A stretch of DNA of 64,000 nucleotides from Enterobacter sp. BIGb0383 (GCF_003751845.1 NZ_RJKQ01000001.1:434001-498000); one strand, 5' to 3'; numbered from the stretch's first letter, positions 50,491-59,512 are shown. Numbers and translations are program-made. The notes: a model not told the origin generated them from the letters alone.

Positions 50491-51540
50491 TCAGGCAGTG
50501 AGCGTGGTGTTATCCATCACAAAGCGGTACTTCACATCGCCGTTGAGCATGCGGGCGTAGGCTTCATTAATCTGGTCGGCGCGGATCATTTCGATATCCG
50601 CGACAATCCCCTGTTCGGCACAGAAGTCGAGCATCTCCTGGGTTTCGGCAATGCCACCGATCATTGAACCCGCAATCGCACGGCGTTTCATAATCAGATT
50701 GAACACTTCAGGCGCGTCGTGCGGCGTTGCTGGCGCACCGACCAGCGTCATGGTGCCGTCGCGTTTTAGTAAGGTGGTAAAAGCGTCCAGGTTGTGCGGT
50801 GCGGCGACCGTATTGAGAATAAAATCCAAGCTTTTCGCATGGGTCGCCATTTCACCGGCATTGCGGGAAACCACGACTTCGTCAGCGCCGAGAGTTTTTG
50901 CTGCCTCGCGTTTGCTCTCCGATGTGGTGAAGGCCACCACTTTTGCACCCATTGCGTGCGCCAGTTTGATGCCCATATGGCCCAGTCCGCCAATGCCGAC
51001 GATACCCACTTTCTTACCGGGGCCGACCTGCCAGTGGCGCAGAGGAGACCAGGTGGTAATACCCGCGCAAAGCAGTGGTGCCACGGCGGCCAGCTGTTCT
51101 TCCGGATGGCGTATCCGCAGGACATAGCGCTCATCCACCACAATCTGCTGCGAGTAGCCGCCGAGGGTATGACCCGGGGCATCCGGCGTTGCAGAGTTAT
51201 AGGTTCCCGTCATATGGTCGCAGTAGTTTTCCAGGCCGTCCTCGCACTCTTCACACTGTTTGCAGCTGTCAACGATGCACCCCACGCCCACTAAATCTCC
51301 GGTCTGGTATTTCTCAACGTGGCTGCCCGTAGCCACAACCCGACCGACAATTTCATGGCCTGGCACGCAGGGGTAGAGGGTTCCCGCCCACTCGGCGCGG
51401 ACCTGATGGATATCCGAATGACAGATGCCGCAATAAGCGATAGCAATCTGTACATCATGCGGACCGGGGTCCCGGCGGCTGATATCCATTCCTTCCAGCG
51501 ACTGGACCGCGGAATATGCGCCGATAGCCTTTATTTTCAT
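50491..51540 (-). CDS. yahK: YahK-type zinc alcohol dehydrogenase (aldehyde reductase)
   Basis: 349 residues, E. coli YahK length and very similar. Zinc ligands lie in AYCGICHSDIHQ and GHEIVGRVV; a structural zinc cluster is in CIVDSCKQCEECEDGLENYC. The NADP-binding fold shows GIGGLGHMGIKLAHAMGA. It reduces a broad range of aldehydes with NADPH. The start at 51540 (MKIKAIGAYSAVQ) is by homology; the frame runs 20 codons further. Single-gene unit with its own terminator. Confidence 0.94.
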   Translation of the reverse strand: MKIKAIGAYSAVQSLEGMDISRRDPGPHDVQIAIAYCGICHSDIHQVRAEWAGTLYPCVPGHEIVGRVVATGSHVEKYQTGDLVGVGCIVDSCKQCEECEDGLENYCDHMTGTYNSATPDAPGHTLGGYSQQIVVDERYVLRIRHPEEQLAAVAPLLCAGITTWSPLRHWQVGPGKKVGIVGIGGLGHMGIKLAHAMGAKVVAFTTSESKREAAKTLGADEVVVSRNAGEMATHAKSLDFILNTVAAPHNLDAFTTLLKRDGTMTLVGAPATPHDAPEVFNLIMKRRAIAGSMIGGIAETQEMLDFCAEQGIVADIEMIRADQINEAYARMLNGDVKYRFVMDNTTLTA

Positions 51541-51771
51541 GGTGTTAGCTCCTGTTTTGTGTGGTATATCATAAGCCGGCGTCGTCAAACGGATTAACAA
51601 GGGAAATCGACACGTGCTCGCTGTTGAAAATTCTACACGCCTGACTCAGGATAACTAGCTAATGAATTATGAATAGGCTTATAAGCGTTGTTTATTAATC
51701 CGGGATACCAGAATCGATGCAGCGTAACCTCTATTCTCCCGCAGTGAACCGGCAATAATGGAGAGGTGAAT

Positions 51772-52815
51772 ATGGGATGGCTTCACGTTAAGCGACAAAA
51801 ATATCGGGTTCTTTTTCTATTTCTGATCTGCGCCATCACGGTGTTTATCCTCAATCGACTGACTGAGTTTGACCTGCCCGGCGAGGGGCTGTCGCGCACG
51901 CTCCGCTTTGAGCATCAGCAGGATCGGCTGACAGGCACGTTAATCCTGCCTGCTAACGTGATATCACCTCCGGTTGTGCTGCTGGTCCACGGGGATGGCG
52001 CTCAGGACCGCTGGTCTGACGGCGGCTATCTTCCGCTGGTGAATTATCTTGTTTCACAAGGGATTGCCGTTTATTCGTGGGATAAGCCCGGCACGGGCGA
52101 AAGCCGTGGGAACTGGCTGGCACAGACGATGCCGGACCGGGCAGGCGAGGCGGCTTTGGCCCTCGAAAAAGTCCGTCAGCAGCCGGAGCTGAAAAGCAGT
52201 CGCGTTGGTTTTCTCGGTTTTTCGCAGGCGGGCTGGGTCGTTCCCCAGGCCAGCCAGCGGGCAAACGCCGACTTTGCCGTGCTGGTCGGTGCGGCAATTA
52301 ACTGGCGTGCTCAGGGGTTTTATTACGGGGCGCAACGGCGTCAATCGGAAGGGCGTTCCTCCGCTGAGATCCAGGCGGCGACTGAACGCGATGCGGCAGA
52401 CTTCGACAGGGCGTTTACGCCAGAGACGGTGCGACTGCCGTGTCTGTCGTCCTGCACGCGACAGGATTTTGAACGCAGAAACGCCCACGCCGATGCACTG
52501 AGTGACATCGCGGCGATGAAAACCCCGGTAATGATCCTGATGGGGGAGGACGATCGCAACGTCAATCCCCATGAAACCGTCTCCGCCTGGGCTGAAACAT
52601 TGCCCACCGGTACGCCGCGCTGCATCCGGCTTATCGGTGGAGCCACCCACGGGCTGTTACGCAGCGCGTGGTTCGATTACCAGCTGGCGTCCCGGTGGCC
52701 GCTGTGGAAACAGGGGCTGTTTATGCTTTCCGGGCAATATGCCTGGGCCCCGGGAGCGCTGAGTGACATTGGGGGATGGGTTCAAGGGCAGAGATGTGCT
52801 GACGCGCACCCGTAA
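51772..52815 (+). CDS. Alpha/beta-hydrolase with N-terminal membrane anchor
   Basis: 347 residues. An N-terminal anchor (RVLFLFLICAITVFILN) puts the enzyme at the inner membrane facing the periplasm. The fold shows an oxyanion loop VLLVHGDGAQDRW, nucleophile elbow GFLGFSQAGWV, an acid-bearing strand MGEDDRNV and the catalytic histidine in GGATHGLL. It resembles serine hydrolases of the esterase/dienelactone-hydrolase type; the substrate is unknown. The ATG at 51772 follows GGAGAGG; a GTG two codons before is an alternative. Confidence 0.82.
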   Translation: MGWLHVKRQKYRVLFLFLICAITVFILNRLTEFDLPGEGLSRTLRFEHQQDRLTGTLILPANVISPPVVLLVHGDGAQDRWSDGGYLPLVNYLVSQGIAVYSWDKPGTGESRGNWLAQTMPDRAGEAALALEKVRQQPELKSSRVGFLGFSQAGWVVPQASQRANADFAVLVGAAINWRAQGFYYGAQRRQSEGRSSAEIQAATERDAADFDRAFTPETVRLPCLSSCTRQDFERRNAHADALSDIAAMKTPVMILMGEDDRNVNPHETVSAWAETLPTGTPRCIRLIGGATHGLLRSAWFDYQLASRWPLWKQGLFMLSGQYAWAPGALSDIGGWVQGQRCADAHP

Positions 52816-53367
52816 GCATTAATCGCTGAAAATTAATTAAAAGGAGTAAAGCAGGTCCGTGGAGAATGTGATATCACCGTTTCTCTGCACAATGGAACGC
52901 TTATTTATATTGCGGACTAACCGGCTGCCGCTAATAAGTAAACGTCAGAAAAACCATGCTGATTCCATACTCTTGCGCCGACGTATTTATCATCGAGGAC
53001 GGCATACCCGCCAACAATCTCTCCCTGTTCCTGCCGCTGGAAGTAGCGGATCCTCTGTCCGGTTTTTTCTGTTACAAAATCAAGAACATCAGGATGCATA
53101 TTTATGCTACCGCATCGGGATCTCGCCAGCCGTAGACCAGCCTTTTTATGCTTCTCATAGAGCCCACATGAAGAATCAATAAGATAAGGGCTCTTTATAC
53201 CGTTTCATTGTCGAGAAACGGTTAAGGATTCGTCCTTAATTAACTTTGTTTAGGTCGGGTTTATGTTTGTCATGAGGAATTGATCGTCCGTTGACTAAAC
53301 GTTGATACTCGCCATGCATAATCATTTCGTTGCCAAAGCGAGCGGCTATTATAATAAAAGAACTGGA
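52816..53367. other. Gene-poor stretch between the hydrolase and virK
   Basis: About 550 bases. The only coding signal is a minus-strand remnant (separate entry). The rest, 53205-53367, presumably contains the virK promoter; nothing else was recognised. Confidence 0.5.
52917..53204 (-). pseudogene. Likely remnant of a mig-14-like gene (N-terminal part)
   Basis: This frame stays open for about 95 codons but has no start codon at its upstream end (a TGA precedes it). It carries non-random protein sequence, for example LYEKHKKAG, SINMHPDVLDFV, KTGQRIRYFQR and GEIVGGYAVLDDKYVG, then stops early. The pattern resembles the N-terminal acetyltransferase-like half of Mig-14 (about 300 residues in Salmonella), a gene that sits next to virK there. 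Neighbouring frames also show readable pieces (VYGWRDPDAVA), suggesting frameshifts. An intact short gene starting at the internal ATG 53099 is the alternative. Confidence 0.4.
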
Positions 53368-54318
53368 ATGAAAATGCATATTTTGAGTGACAATAACAGC
53401 GCCATTTTACCTGCGACGCCGTGGAAACTGTGCCTGTCTCTTTTCCAGGGTAAATATGCTCCTCATGAACTTTGGGGAGTGAGAAAATTTCGCAATAAAT
53501 TTATGTTACGTAGCCTGGTGATGCCATTTTCTACGCATAAACTATTGAAATTTATTACCACGCACCCGAGCTATGAAAAAATACTCTCGGCACAGCCGCG
53601 TCTGCCCTGCAGATTACATCGCCCTTATCTGACAAACCGGTTGAGTCGACAGGACTGCGCTCAGGCGATTATCTGGCACTACGGGATGATGCCTCGGCTG
53701 CTGGGGGCCGACGCGTTTAATCAGCATCTGGATAACCGCCTTAAGGTCGCCGAATTTGAGGTAAAGAGCGGTGATGCTTATTACCTCAGCTTTATTGCTG
53801 CGCATCGTCTGGACAGAGAAGGCGAGGCCAGCCTGATCCTCCACGATGCCGACGGCGAAATGCTTTGCGAAATCACCTTTACGCTGTGTGAACGTGCCGG
53901 GAAAACGACCCTGATGATCGGTGGGATCCAGGGACCGAATAGCGAGAACGCCCAGCAAAAAGTGCAGGCTGCAACCAAAAACCTCTACGGCATCTTCCCC
54001 AAAAAACTGGTCTACGAAGCACTGATCACGATGGCAAACCTGTTTAAGGTTGAGTCCATAGTTGCCGTTTCGAATGAAACGCATGTCTATCAGTCGCTTC
54101 GGTATCATAACCGCCAAAAACGGATGCATTCCGACTACAACGGTTTCTGGGAGATGGTGGGCGGGACACTAAACGCGGAGGGTTATTATGCGCTGGCGTG
54201 TGAAAGCAGCAGAAAACCCATGGAATCCATCGCGAGTAAAAAGCGTGCCGAATACCGCAGGCGCTACGATCTGCTTGATGATATCGCGCTGAAAATGCAT
54301 ACGGCACTGCGCGTGTAG
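53368..54318 (+). CDS. virK: VirK/YbjX-family (DUF535) protein
   Basis: 316 residues, the VirK length in Shigella and Salmonella. DUF535 blocks are visible: PWKLCLSLFQGKYAPHELWG near the start, TLMIGGIQGPNSENAQ in the middle and KRMHSDYNGFWEMVGG near the C-terminus. VirK family members are tied to resistance to antimicrobial peptides and, in Shigella, to IcsA display. The start is chosen at 53368 for length; the frame begins 22 codons earlier and another ATG lies at 53314. It is convergent with the umuC remnant, 14 bases away. Confidence 0.85.
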   Translation: MKMHILSDNNSAILPATPWKLCLSLFQGKYAPHELWGVRKFRNKFMLRSLVMPFSTHKLLKFITTHPSYEKILSAQPRLPCRLHRPYLTNRLSRQDCAQAIIWHYGMMPRLLGADAFNQHLDNRLKVAEFEVKSGDAYYLSFIAAHRLDREGEASLILHDADGEMLCEITFTLCERAGKTTLMIGGIQGPNSENAQQKVQAATKNLYGIFPKKLVYEALITMANLFKVESIVAVSNETHVYQSLRYHNRQKRMHSDYNGFWEMVGGTLNAEGYYALACESSRKPMESIASKKRAEYRRRYDLLDDIALKMHTALRV

Positions 54319-54331
54319 CACCCTGGCGACG

Positions 54332-54502
54332 CTTATTTCGCCACCGGCAAATCCGCATACCGCGTGGTATACCCTGGCGACAGCATCTCCCGCTTCATCG
54401 CCCAGCTTTGCTGAATACCCTGGCCGGCGAACCAGATGGTTCCCCGGCCAGATTGATTTAGCGTATCGATCGCCTGCATAAGCTCGCTGCTTCTGGCGCG
54501 GG
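54332..54502. repeat. Direct repeat of the umuC 3' end, copy next to virK
   Basis: 171 bases identical to 59342-59512 except for one base (T at 54408, C at 59418), a synonymous change in a glutamine codon. Homology starts one base outside the umuC stop and ends abruptly in the region encoding RARSSELM. Confidence 0.95.
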
Positions 54503-54573
54503 AAGGAGAGGAACCGCAGCGCTCTCTGGCGTGAGGGCTGGCGTGCATAAAGAGGGTGACCACGCAGCAGTAC
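54333..54573 (-). pseudogene. umuC: Internally deleted, 5'-truncated umuC remnant
   Basis: This stretch reads in frame as YCCVVTLFMHASPHA, then a short unmatched piece (RERCGSSPS), then RARSSELMQAIDTL to the UmuC C-terminus. The 3' part (54332-54502) is 170/171 identical to the intact umuC. The 5' part (54529-54573) aligns to umuC at 59717-59761 with 7 mismatches in 45. The ~50 codons between are missing, including the beta-clamp motif QLNLF. It therefore looks like a mosaic relic. It lacks the polymerase core and cannot be functional. Confidence 0.88.
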
Positions 54574-54646
54574 CATATTTGGTATGCTGCCTGTCCCAAA
54601 ATATCTATACTTCAAAGGCTTTCAAATCGATTAGATGCAAGGACAA

Positions 54647-57600
54647 TCATGGTCGTTCTGCCGCTTTTAACCAATCAACTATTCCTTTAACGCCCATTGA
54701 AAGTAGTATGTCTTGCAATGCAACCACGCGTTGTAGCATTGCTCCTTGATCAGATTCCTCGCGTTCTTCTGCTTCAGAAAAAAGACGAGTCATTAACTGA
54801 GTAAGACTGTCATTATGATCATACATGTATTGCTTGCTATGGCGAACATAAGTTAAATAGATTTCTGCTGCGGCTAAGGCTTGCTCAGGATTTTGCTGAG
54901 AAATTGCATTAAGCCATCCATGATATTTAAAAAAACGATAATGTTCGTTCTGATTGCTGCTATCTTTTTCAAAGACTGAAAAACAACGAAAAATAATATC
55001 TATTGGTACAATAATTACATCATTGCCATCGGAAAAAATATGCTCGAAATACTTTGCTACTTTAATAGCATACATGCTATCTGCATGTAAACCTGCATAA
55101 AGACCTGCGAGGCACTGTTCCCGGTGTTGTCGAAGATTTTCAGTGTTTGCCCAAACAGTGGCCGCACCATGCCAGGCCTCTGTGGATTTCAACGTATTTA
55201 AATCACTTATAAATTGGTTAAAGTCTATATGCCCGGTCATGGTGGACAAAGCTGAAATTCGCCCCCATGTTTCCAAATCTTTATCGACACCCTCTCTGCG
55301 AAGACGAACCAACAGAGGACCCACTATTTTAAAATGATTTTTGTAGGCATAATAAAGACACCGTTCAGCGATTTTCCAAAGCCCTCTATTTTCTTTCATT
55401 GCAATGTTAAATAAATCCCATCCCAAATCGAAAGACTTGCTTTGCAAAAATGGCAAGCGTTGTAATATCATCGCGCGAATAGCAGGGTGCTCGTCACTGG
55501 CAAATCTCTTCAATGTGGGAGCTAATAAACCAGGAAGTCTATCTCCTCGCTCTAGAAAGTTATTTGCTAGAATCATTAGCGCCTCGGTAACATCTCCTTT
55601 TACCATGTTGACACCTGTGTTAATCAAATCATCACTAATACTATCCAATGACTCTTTCTCATAAAGCCCCGCGAAGCCTATAGCCATAAATATTAATCGT
55701 TCAGCGGCCTGTTGGTCTTGTATAACATTGGCACAGGCTTCAAGAGCTTTGGCGGAAATGTGGTTGAATCGCCAATACATTGAGTGCCTTTCCAGTTCAT
55801 CAAGAATCTGCTTGGCCATAAGTTGGGCATCAGGATCTTCGAGTGGTTCCCATGTTCCATTTGGGGTTAAGTTGCCATAGCGATAGGCCAGATATGCAGA
55901 TACCCCTCCCATAATGTCATCACAAAATGTTGGGGGTATATCTGTCCAATAGTTAGATAAAAAATTCAGAAATCGCAAGGGTTGGCGGGAAGATGCTTCA
56001 TGTAATTGCCAGCCAACCTCACGTTCTCCTCCAACCAGAAAATCCCTATCACCCCAATCAGAATGCCCCATGTAGTGCGTCAATAATTTTAATGTTGCCC
56101 TATCACTGGCACTGATAAATATATCAAATGAGAATGGTGCACTGACAGTGCCACCTCTTGAATAAATATGAGGTTGGCGAATAAATATTCCAACTTTTTT
56201 TTCATATTGCTCTACTATCTTTTGCAATTTAGCCGAGCGAAGATGACAAGGAATCGATATGATCAATTCCGCTTGGGCCTTTAACCTACATGCATCTGAA
56301 ATATAATCGTTTTTTATAGTCAAAATATTCATCATCACCTCATCTTGGGAGGTGGTAGGGATCAATTTGAATGCTGAGTGCATTAGCTCACCTAATTCAT
56401 AGGAGAGCTCAGATTCCAATAATTCTCGATTACACAGTATACGGCATATCAGCTCAATATTTTCTTCAGGAGAACCGGTGCAAGCAAGTATTCCAAAGTA
56501 AAGCAACGCGCCCTCTTGATTGAAACATATCCGTTTGCAATTTTTTTGCCACCATGCTGTATTTTTGTTTGCATGATTGAAAATGCTAGCTTCTACTGAA
56601 TCAAGTAGAATATTCAGACTATCTACGTGTTTCATATCTCTTTGACTATGTGTATCTTCAAAAGATGTTTCACCCAAGAAGCCATGCCTAAAACCTTTGC
56701 GGACTTCTCCAAAGCATGATGCCCGCTCAAGGCTCCAATGCTCTATTGAATCTAAAGCGTTATCCAGCAAAACACAGGATTGCAACATACGGGTACTGAT
56801 AAAATTATCATTTCTATTTCCGAATTCATGATCATGACATTTCAGTTTATTATTGAGTCGGTGTGTTAATAAATCCTCTTCCTTAATTCCATCCGTCATA
56901 TAACGCCACAGCAAGTTATCATCCACGGCTCTCTCTACTACACAGTTAGCGATGACCCGGCCAAGAAAACTATACTCAGAGCGAGGAAGGGTTAGTAATA
57001 TTCCAAGTAATGGAACAACAAAATCTATATTTTCTGGTTTTATTTCTGACAGGTACATTGCTAGTTGGTCTGCAATTTTTTTTCCATCGAACCAAACAAG
57101 TGAAAGGGTTTCCGTCCAGAATGACAGCACGCCGTTAGTATCAATGTTGCCCCATTGAGTCATTCTATGAACATGCATAGCGATGCCTTCTGCATCCCGA
57201 CTCATTTTAAGATAGGGAACGAAATGTTTGAGCCAGAAATGATGCCACTCAATTGAATCGGCCGCATAATAAACAACTTGAAAAACATCACGATGATTCT
57301 CACGTAAATCACGTATCAATGACCAATCATCATCCTGTGGTTTCTGTGCGGAAAATGACTCTGCTGCAAGACGTTTGATGTGGAAAGCTGCGTTACCCTT
57401 CAATACCGTTCTGAGTTGTTTTCTGAATTCGCGACGCTCACCCAGCGCCAGCTGGGCGATAAAACTGCGGATGCTTGGGCGTACAAATGGAACTGGTGGC
57501 AGGTCATTTATAAATTCATTTAGTGTGACGCCATTCCGCATGGCCCGGCTTATGACAAGCACATCCAGTAAGGTTTGATGGCCAAATGTCAGTTTCCCCT

Positions 57601-59212
57601 CCTGTGTTTCCTGCAATATGTTGAGGCTACATAGTTTTCGCAGAATATCCTGAGAAGCAGGAAAACGTTGACGTGGAACTACCAGGCTTCGCGATAGCAA
57701 CATTTCGGAAGCAATAGCTTCAACTGCTTGTATAGCAGTATCCCCTAACTCTTTGTCGTAAAGAACAATAGCTTCCAGATACCGTTGCGCCAGTGCCTGG
57801 CTGGTCACTACATTAAAACTACCGTCTCGGAGGGCTAATTCGGCAAATAATGCCAACTCGCGTGGGTTACATATCAGATCGCGAGTAAGAGCATCAATAT
57901 CAGCAATCGCAATCTTTAGTGAAGTAAGTAATGGTGCAACCTCTGCATCCCAGTCCAGCAGCTCACACTTTAATTCGCAGTCCCAATGTCGCTCAGCAAT
58001 CCGTCTATCGTAATGTCTGTCGAAAGCGCGACAAGCGGTAACTACGGTGATATTGGGAACTCGTAATATGCGGTCGATTTGTGCAAGAAAATACTGCAGC
58101 ACACGATGTTCACGAGCAATTGACAGTACATCTAAAGAATCAATAACGACAATCACATGGAAGTTTTCGGCTAGCCTTGCAGCTTCCTCTACCCATTGCA
58201 AAGACAAGCCCTGGGCCTGACGCTCTTCTGATGTAGCCAGATCTGCGAACTCACGCGACTGAATAAAGAGGGACACAATATCCGAACTATCCTTTGCTCG
58301 TTTTTCTAGCGCCTCCTGCAATTCCAGCATTACACAGGTTTTTCCCGAACCTGGGAGACCTGTAAGTAAAATGGATCGTTTTTGAGTATCAATAGCGGCA
58401 AGTAGTTCATCAAGCACTGGGTTAACAATGCGCACCCCGGCAATATCTCGCCTCCATGACCTGCCAATAGAAGATGTACTGGAAAAAGAATGATGTATAT
58501 CAGTGAGAACCATTGGTGGAGCTATTATGGAGCCAGCCTTCTGAATAATTATTTTAAGTTCGTTTTTAGTTAGTTGATGCTGAATGGCAGAAGATGAGTT
58601 GCTGCTGGATATACGAGCACCAAGTTTATCGAGACTGATCCAAAGCGCATCAAAAGCAATCCCGGGATTACTTACTATCTTACCTAAGCGATTTCGTAAA
58701 TCTTCTTCCATCCGATCAAAATCTTCGCTGGTAACAAAATTGGTTCGGTTCAGAAATTCAAAAGTTGATAAACTGGGGGAAATCCCAACAAGTCGCACTG
58801 ATAGGTCTCTATCTATAGACCTTTGCTCTTTACCTAAACTTTGCTGATAGCTGCTTTCGTCAACTTGAGTTAGACTATATTCTCTTAGTTTTGCAAGGTC
58901 ACCAAAGTTGCTACGCGAATAGAACCGAACTATTATCTTCGGATCGTTGGCTAGCAAAGTAGCTACTTTATCGATTTCATCGGCTAAATCAGTAATAGTC
59001 CAGGCTTTGAAGCCCGCTTGGTTTTTTTTGCACTGACAGGCAATACAAGTACCATCTGTTTTACCAACGACTACATCATCGACTGAATAGAGTACTGAAT
59101 CGATCCCTATCCATTGAAAATCCTGGTTGGATAATACCTCTAATGCCCAATCAAATGCGACTAGCTTTTGATAGAAATCACCACGATTGGAGCGTATACC
59201 TGCAACACTCAT
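54647..59212 (-). CDS. Large nuclease-NTPase protein, Avs/STAND-like candidate defence gene
   Basis: 1521 residues. Residues 1-140 look like a PD-(D/E)xK (Cap4/DUF4297/Mrr-like) nuclease, with Asp45/Asp46 followed by Gln60-Cys-Lys62 (CIACQCKK). A P-loop NTPase follows: Walker A GLPGSGKT at 285-292, Walker B VIVVIDSLDVL at 353-363, and a sensor-like VVTACRAFD near 389-397. From about 600 on the protein is a long, mostly helical repeat region, as in STAND sensors. ATG 59212 has a perfect GGAGG six bases upstream; the frame is open 52 codons further into umuC. Function in phage sensing is inferred from architecture, not shown. Confidence 0.72.
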   Translation of the reverse strand: MSVAGIRSNRGDFYQKLVAFDWALEVLSNQDFQWIGIDSVLYSVDDVVVGKTDGTCIACQCKKNQAGFKAWTITDLADEIDKVATLLANDPKIIVRFYSRSNFGDLAKLREYSLTQVDESSYQQSLGKEQRSIDRDLSVRLVGISPSLSTFEFLNRTNFVTSEDFDRMEEDLRNRLGKIVSNPGIAFDALWISLDKLGARISSSNSSSAIQHQLTKNELKIIIQKAGSIIAPPMVLTDIHHSFSSTSSIGRSWRRDIAGVRIVNPVLDELLAAIDTQKRSILLTGLPGSGKTCVMLELQEALEKRAKDSSDIVSLFIQSREFADLATSEERQAQGLSLQWVEEAARLAENFHVIVVIDSLDVLSIAREHRVLQYFLAQIDRILRVPNITVVTACRAFDRHYDRRIAERHWDCELKCELLDWDAEVAPLLTSLKIAIADIDALTRDLICNPRELALFAELALRDGSFNVVTSQALAQRYLEAIVLYDKELGDTAIQAVEAIASEMLLSRSLVVPRQRFPASQDILRKLCSLNILQETQEGKLTFGHQTLLDVLVISRAMRNGVTLNEFINDLPPVPFVRPSIRSFIAQLALGERREFRKQLRTVLKGNAAFHIKRLAAESFSAQKPQDDDWSLIRDLRENHRDVFQVVYYAADSIEWHHFWLKHFVPYLKMSRDAEGIAMHVHRMTQWGNIDTNGVLSFWTETLSLVWFDGKKIADQLAMYLSEIKPENIDFVVPLLGILLTLPRSEYSFLGRVIANCVVERAVDDNLLWRYMTDGIKEEDLLTHRLNNKLKCHDHEFGNRNDNFISTRMLQSCVLLDNALDSIEHWSLERASCFGEVRKGFRHGFLGETSFEDTHSQRDMKHVDSLNILLDSVEASIFNHANKNTAWWQKNCKRICFNQEGALLYFGILACTGSPEENIELICRILCNRELLESELSYELGELMHSAFKLIPTTSQDEVMMNILTIKNDYISDACRLKAQAELIISIPCHLRSAKLQKIVEQYEKKVGIFIRQPHIYSRGGTVSAPFSFDIFISASDRATLKLLTHYMGHSDWGDRDFLVGGEREVGWQLHEASSRQPLRFLNFLSNYWTDIPPTFCDDIMGGVSAYLAYRYGNLTPNGTWEPLEDPDAQLMAKQILDELERHSMYWRFNHISAKALEACANVIQDQQAAERLIFMAIGFAGLYEKESLDSISDDLINTGVNMVKGDVTEALMILANNFLERGDRLPGLLAPTLKRFASDEHPAIRAMILQRLPFLQSKSFDLGWDLFNIAMKENRGLWKIAERCLYYAYKNHFKIVGPLLVRLRREGVDKDLETWGRISALSTMTGHIDFNQFISDLNTLKSTEAWHGAATVWANTENLRQHREQCLAGLYAGLHADSMYAIKVAKYFEHIFSDGNDVIIVPIDIIFRCFSVFEKDSSNQNEHYRFFKYHGWLNAISQQNPEQALAAAEIYLTYVRHSKQYMYDHNDSLTQLMTRLFSEAEEREESDQGAMLQRVVALQDILLSMGVKGIVDWLKAAERP

Positions 59213-59341
59213 GAATTTCCTCCGGTAACAGTGAAATATATCTCTGATGTTGGATGAAGCTAATGTTATGACACTTTTATAGAATGATACTACAAGTTGT
59301 TGCCATAGTTTTATGGCTACTGGTTGATAATGAAGAGCTGA
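59213..59341. promoter_or_regulatory. Upstream region of the nuclease-NTPase gene with a 6-bp dyad
   Basis: 129 AT-rich bases between the umuC 3' repeat and the start codon. GCCATA-GTTT-TATGGC at 59302-59317 is a perfect inverted repeat about 90 bases before the ATG, either an operator or a weak umuC stem. No confident -10/-35 was assigned. Confidence 0.4.
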
Positions 59342-59512
59342 CTTATTTCGCCACCGGCAAATCCGCATACCGCGTGGTATACCCTGGCGACAGCATCTCC
59401 CGCTTCATCGCCCAGCTCTGCTGAATACCCTGGCCGGCGAACCAGATGGTTCCCCGGCCAGATTGATTTAGCGTATCGATCGCCTGCATAAGCTCGCTGC
59501 TTCTGGCGCGGG
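59342..59512. repeat. Direct repeat of the umuC 3' end, copy in the intact gene
   Basis: Partner of 54332-54502 (170 of 171 bases identical, 5010 bases apart, same orientation). It forms the last ~56 codons and stop of the intact umuC. Confidence 0.95.

Larger units (their letters stand above)
54503..59341. mobile_element. Putative inserted element between two umuC 3' ends
   Basis: About 4.8 kb bounded by the two copies of the umuC 3' repeat. It is noticeably AT-rich: three 60-base lines counted within it had 25, 26 and 24 G+C, against 35 in a line of umuC. It carries a single large gene and no integrase, transposase or tRNA. Only the part above 54573 is unrelated to umuC. Its mode of movement is unknown; the repeat suggests integration or recombination at the umuC 3' end. 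Confidence 0.7.

Noticed and set aside
54333-54599. 88-codon frame over the umuC remnant as a functional truncated UmuC
   Set aside because: It lacks the polymerase core, little finger and clamp motif; only a C-terminal piece and a short internal piece remain.
54574-59341. Insertion sequence or phage origin for the insert
   Set aside because: No transposase, integrase or phage gene and no terminal inverted repeats; only the umuC-end direct repeat is seen, so it is called an element of unknown type.
59213-59368. 52-codon N-terminal extension of the nuclease-NTPase gene running into the umuC 3' end
   Set aside because: The ATG at 59212 has a perfect GGAGG six bases upstream and gives a sensible nuclease start; the extension would be read from antisense-like umuC end sequence (MRICRWRNK) and is not expected to be translated.
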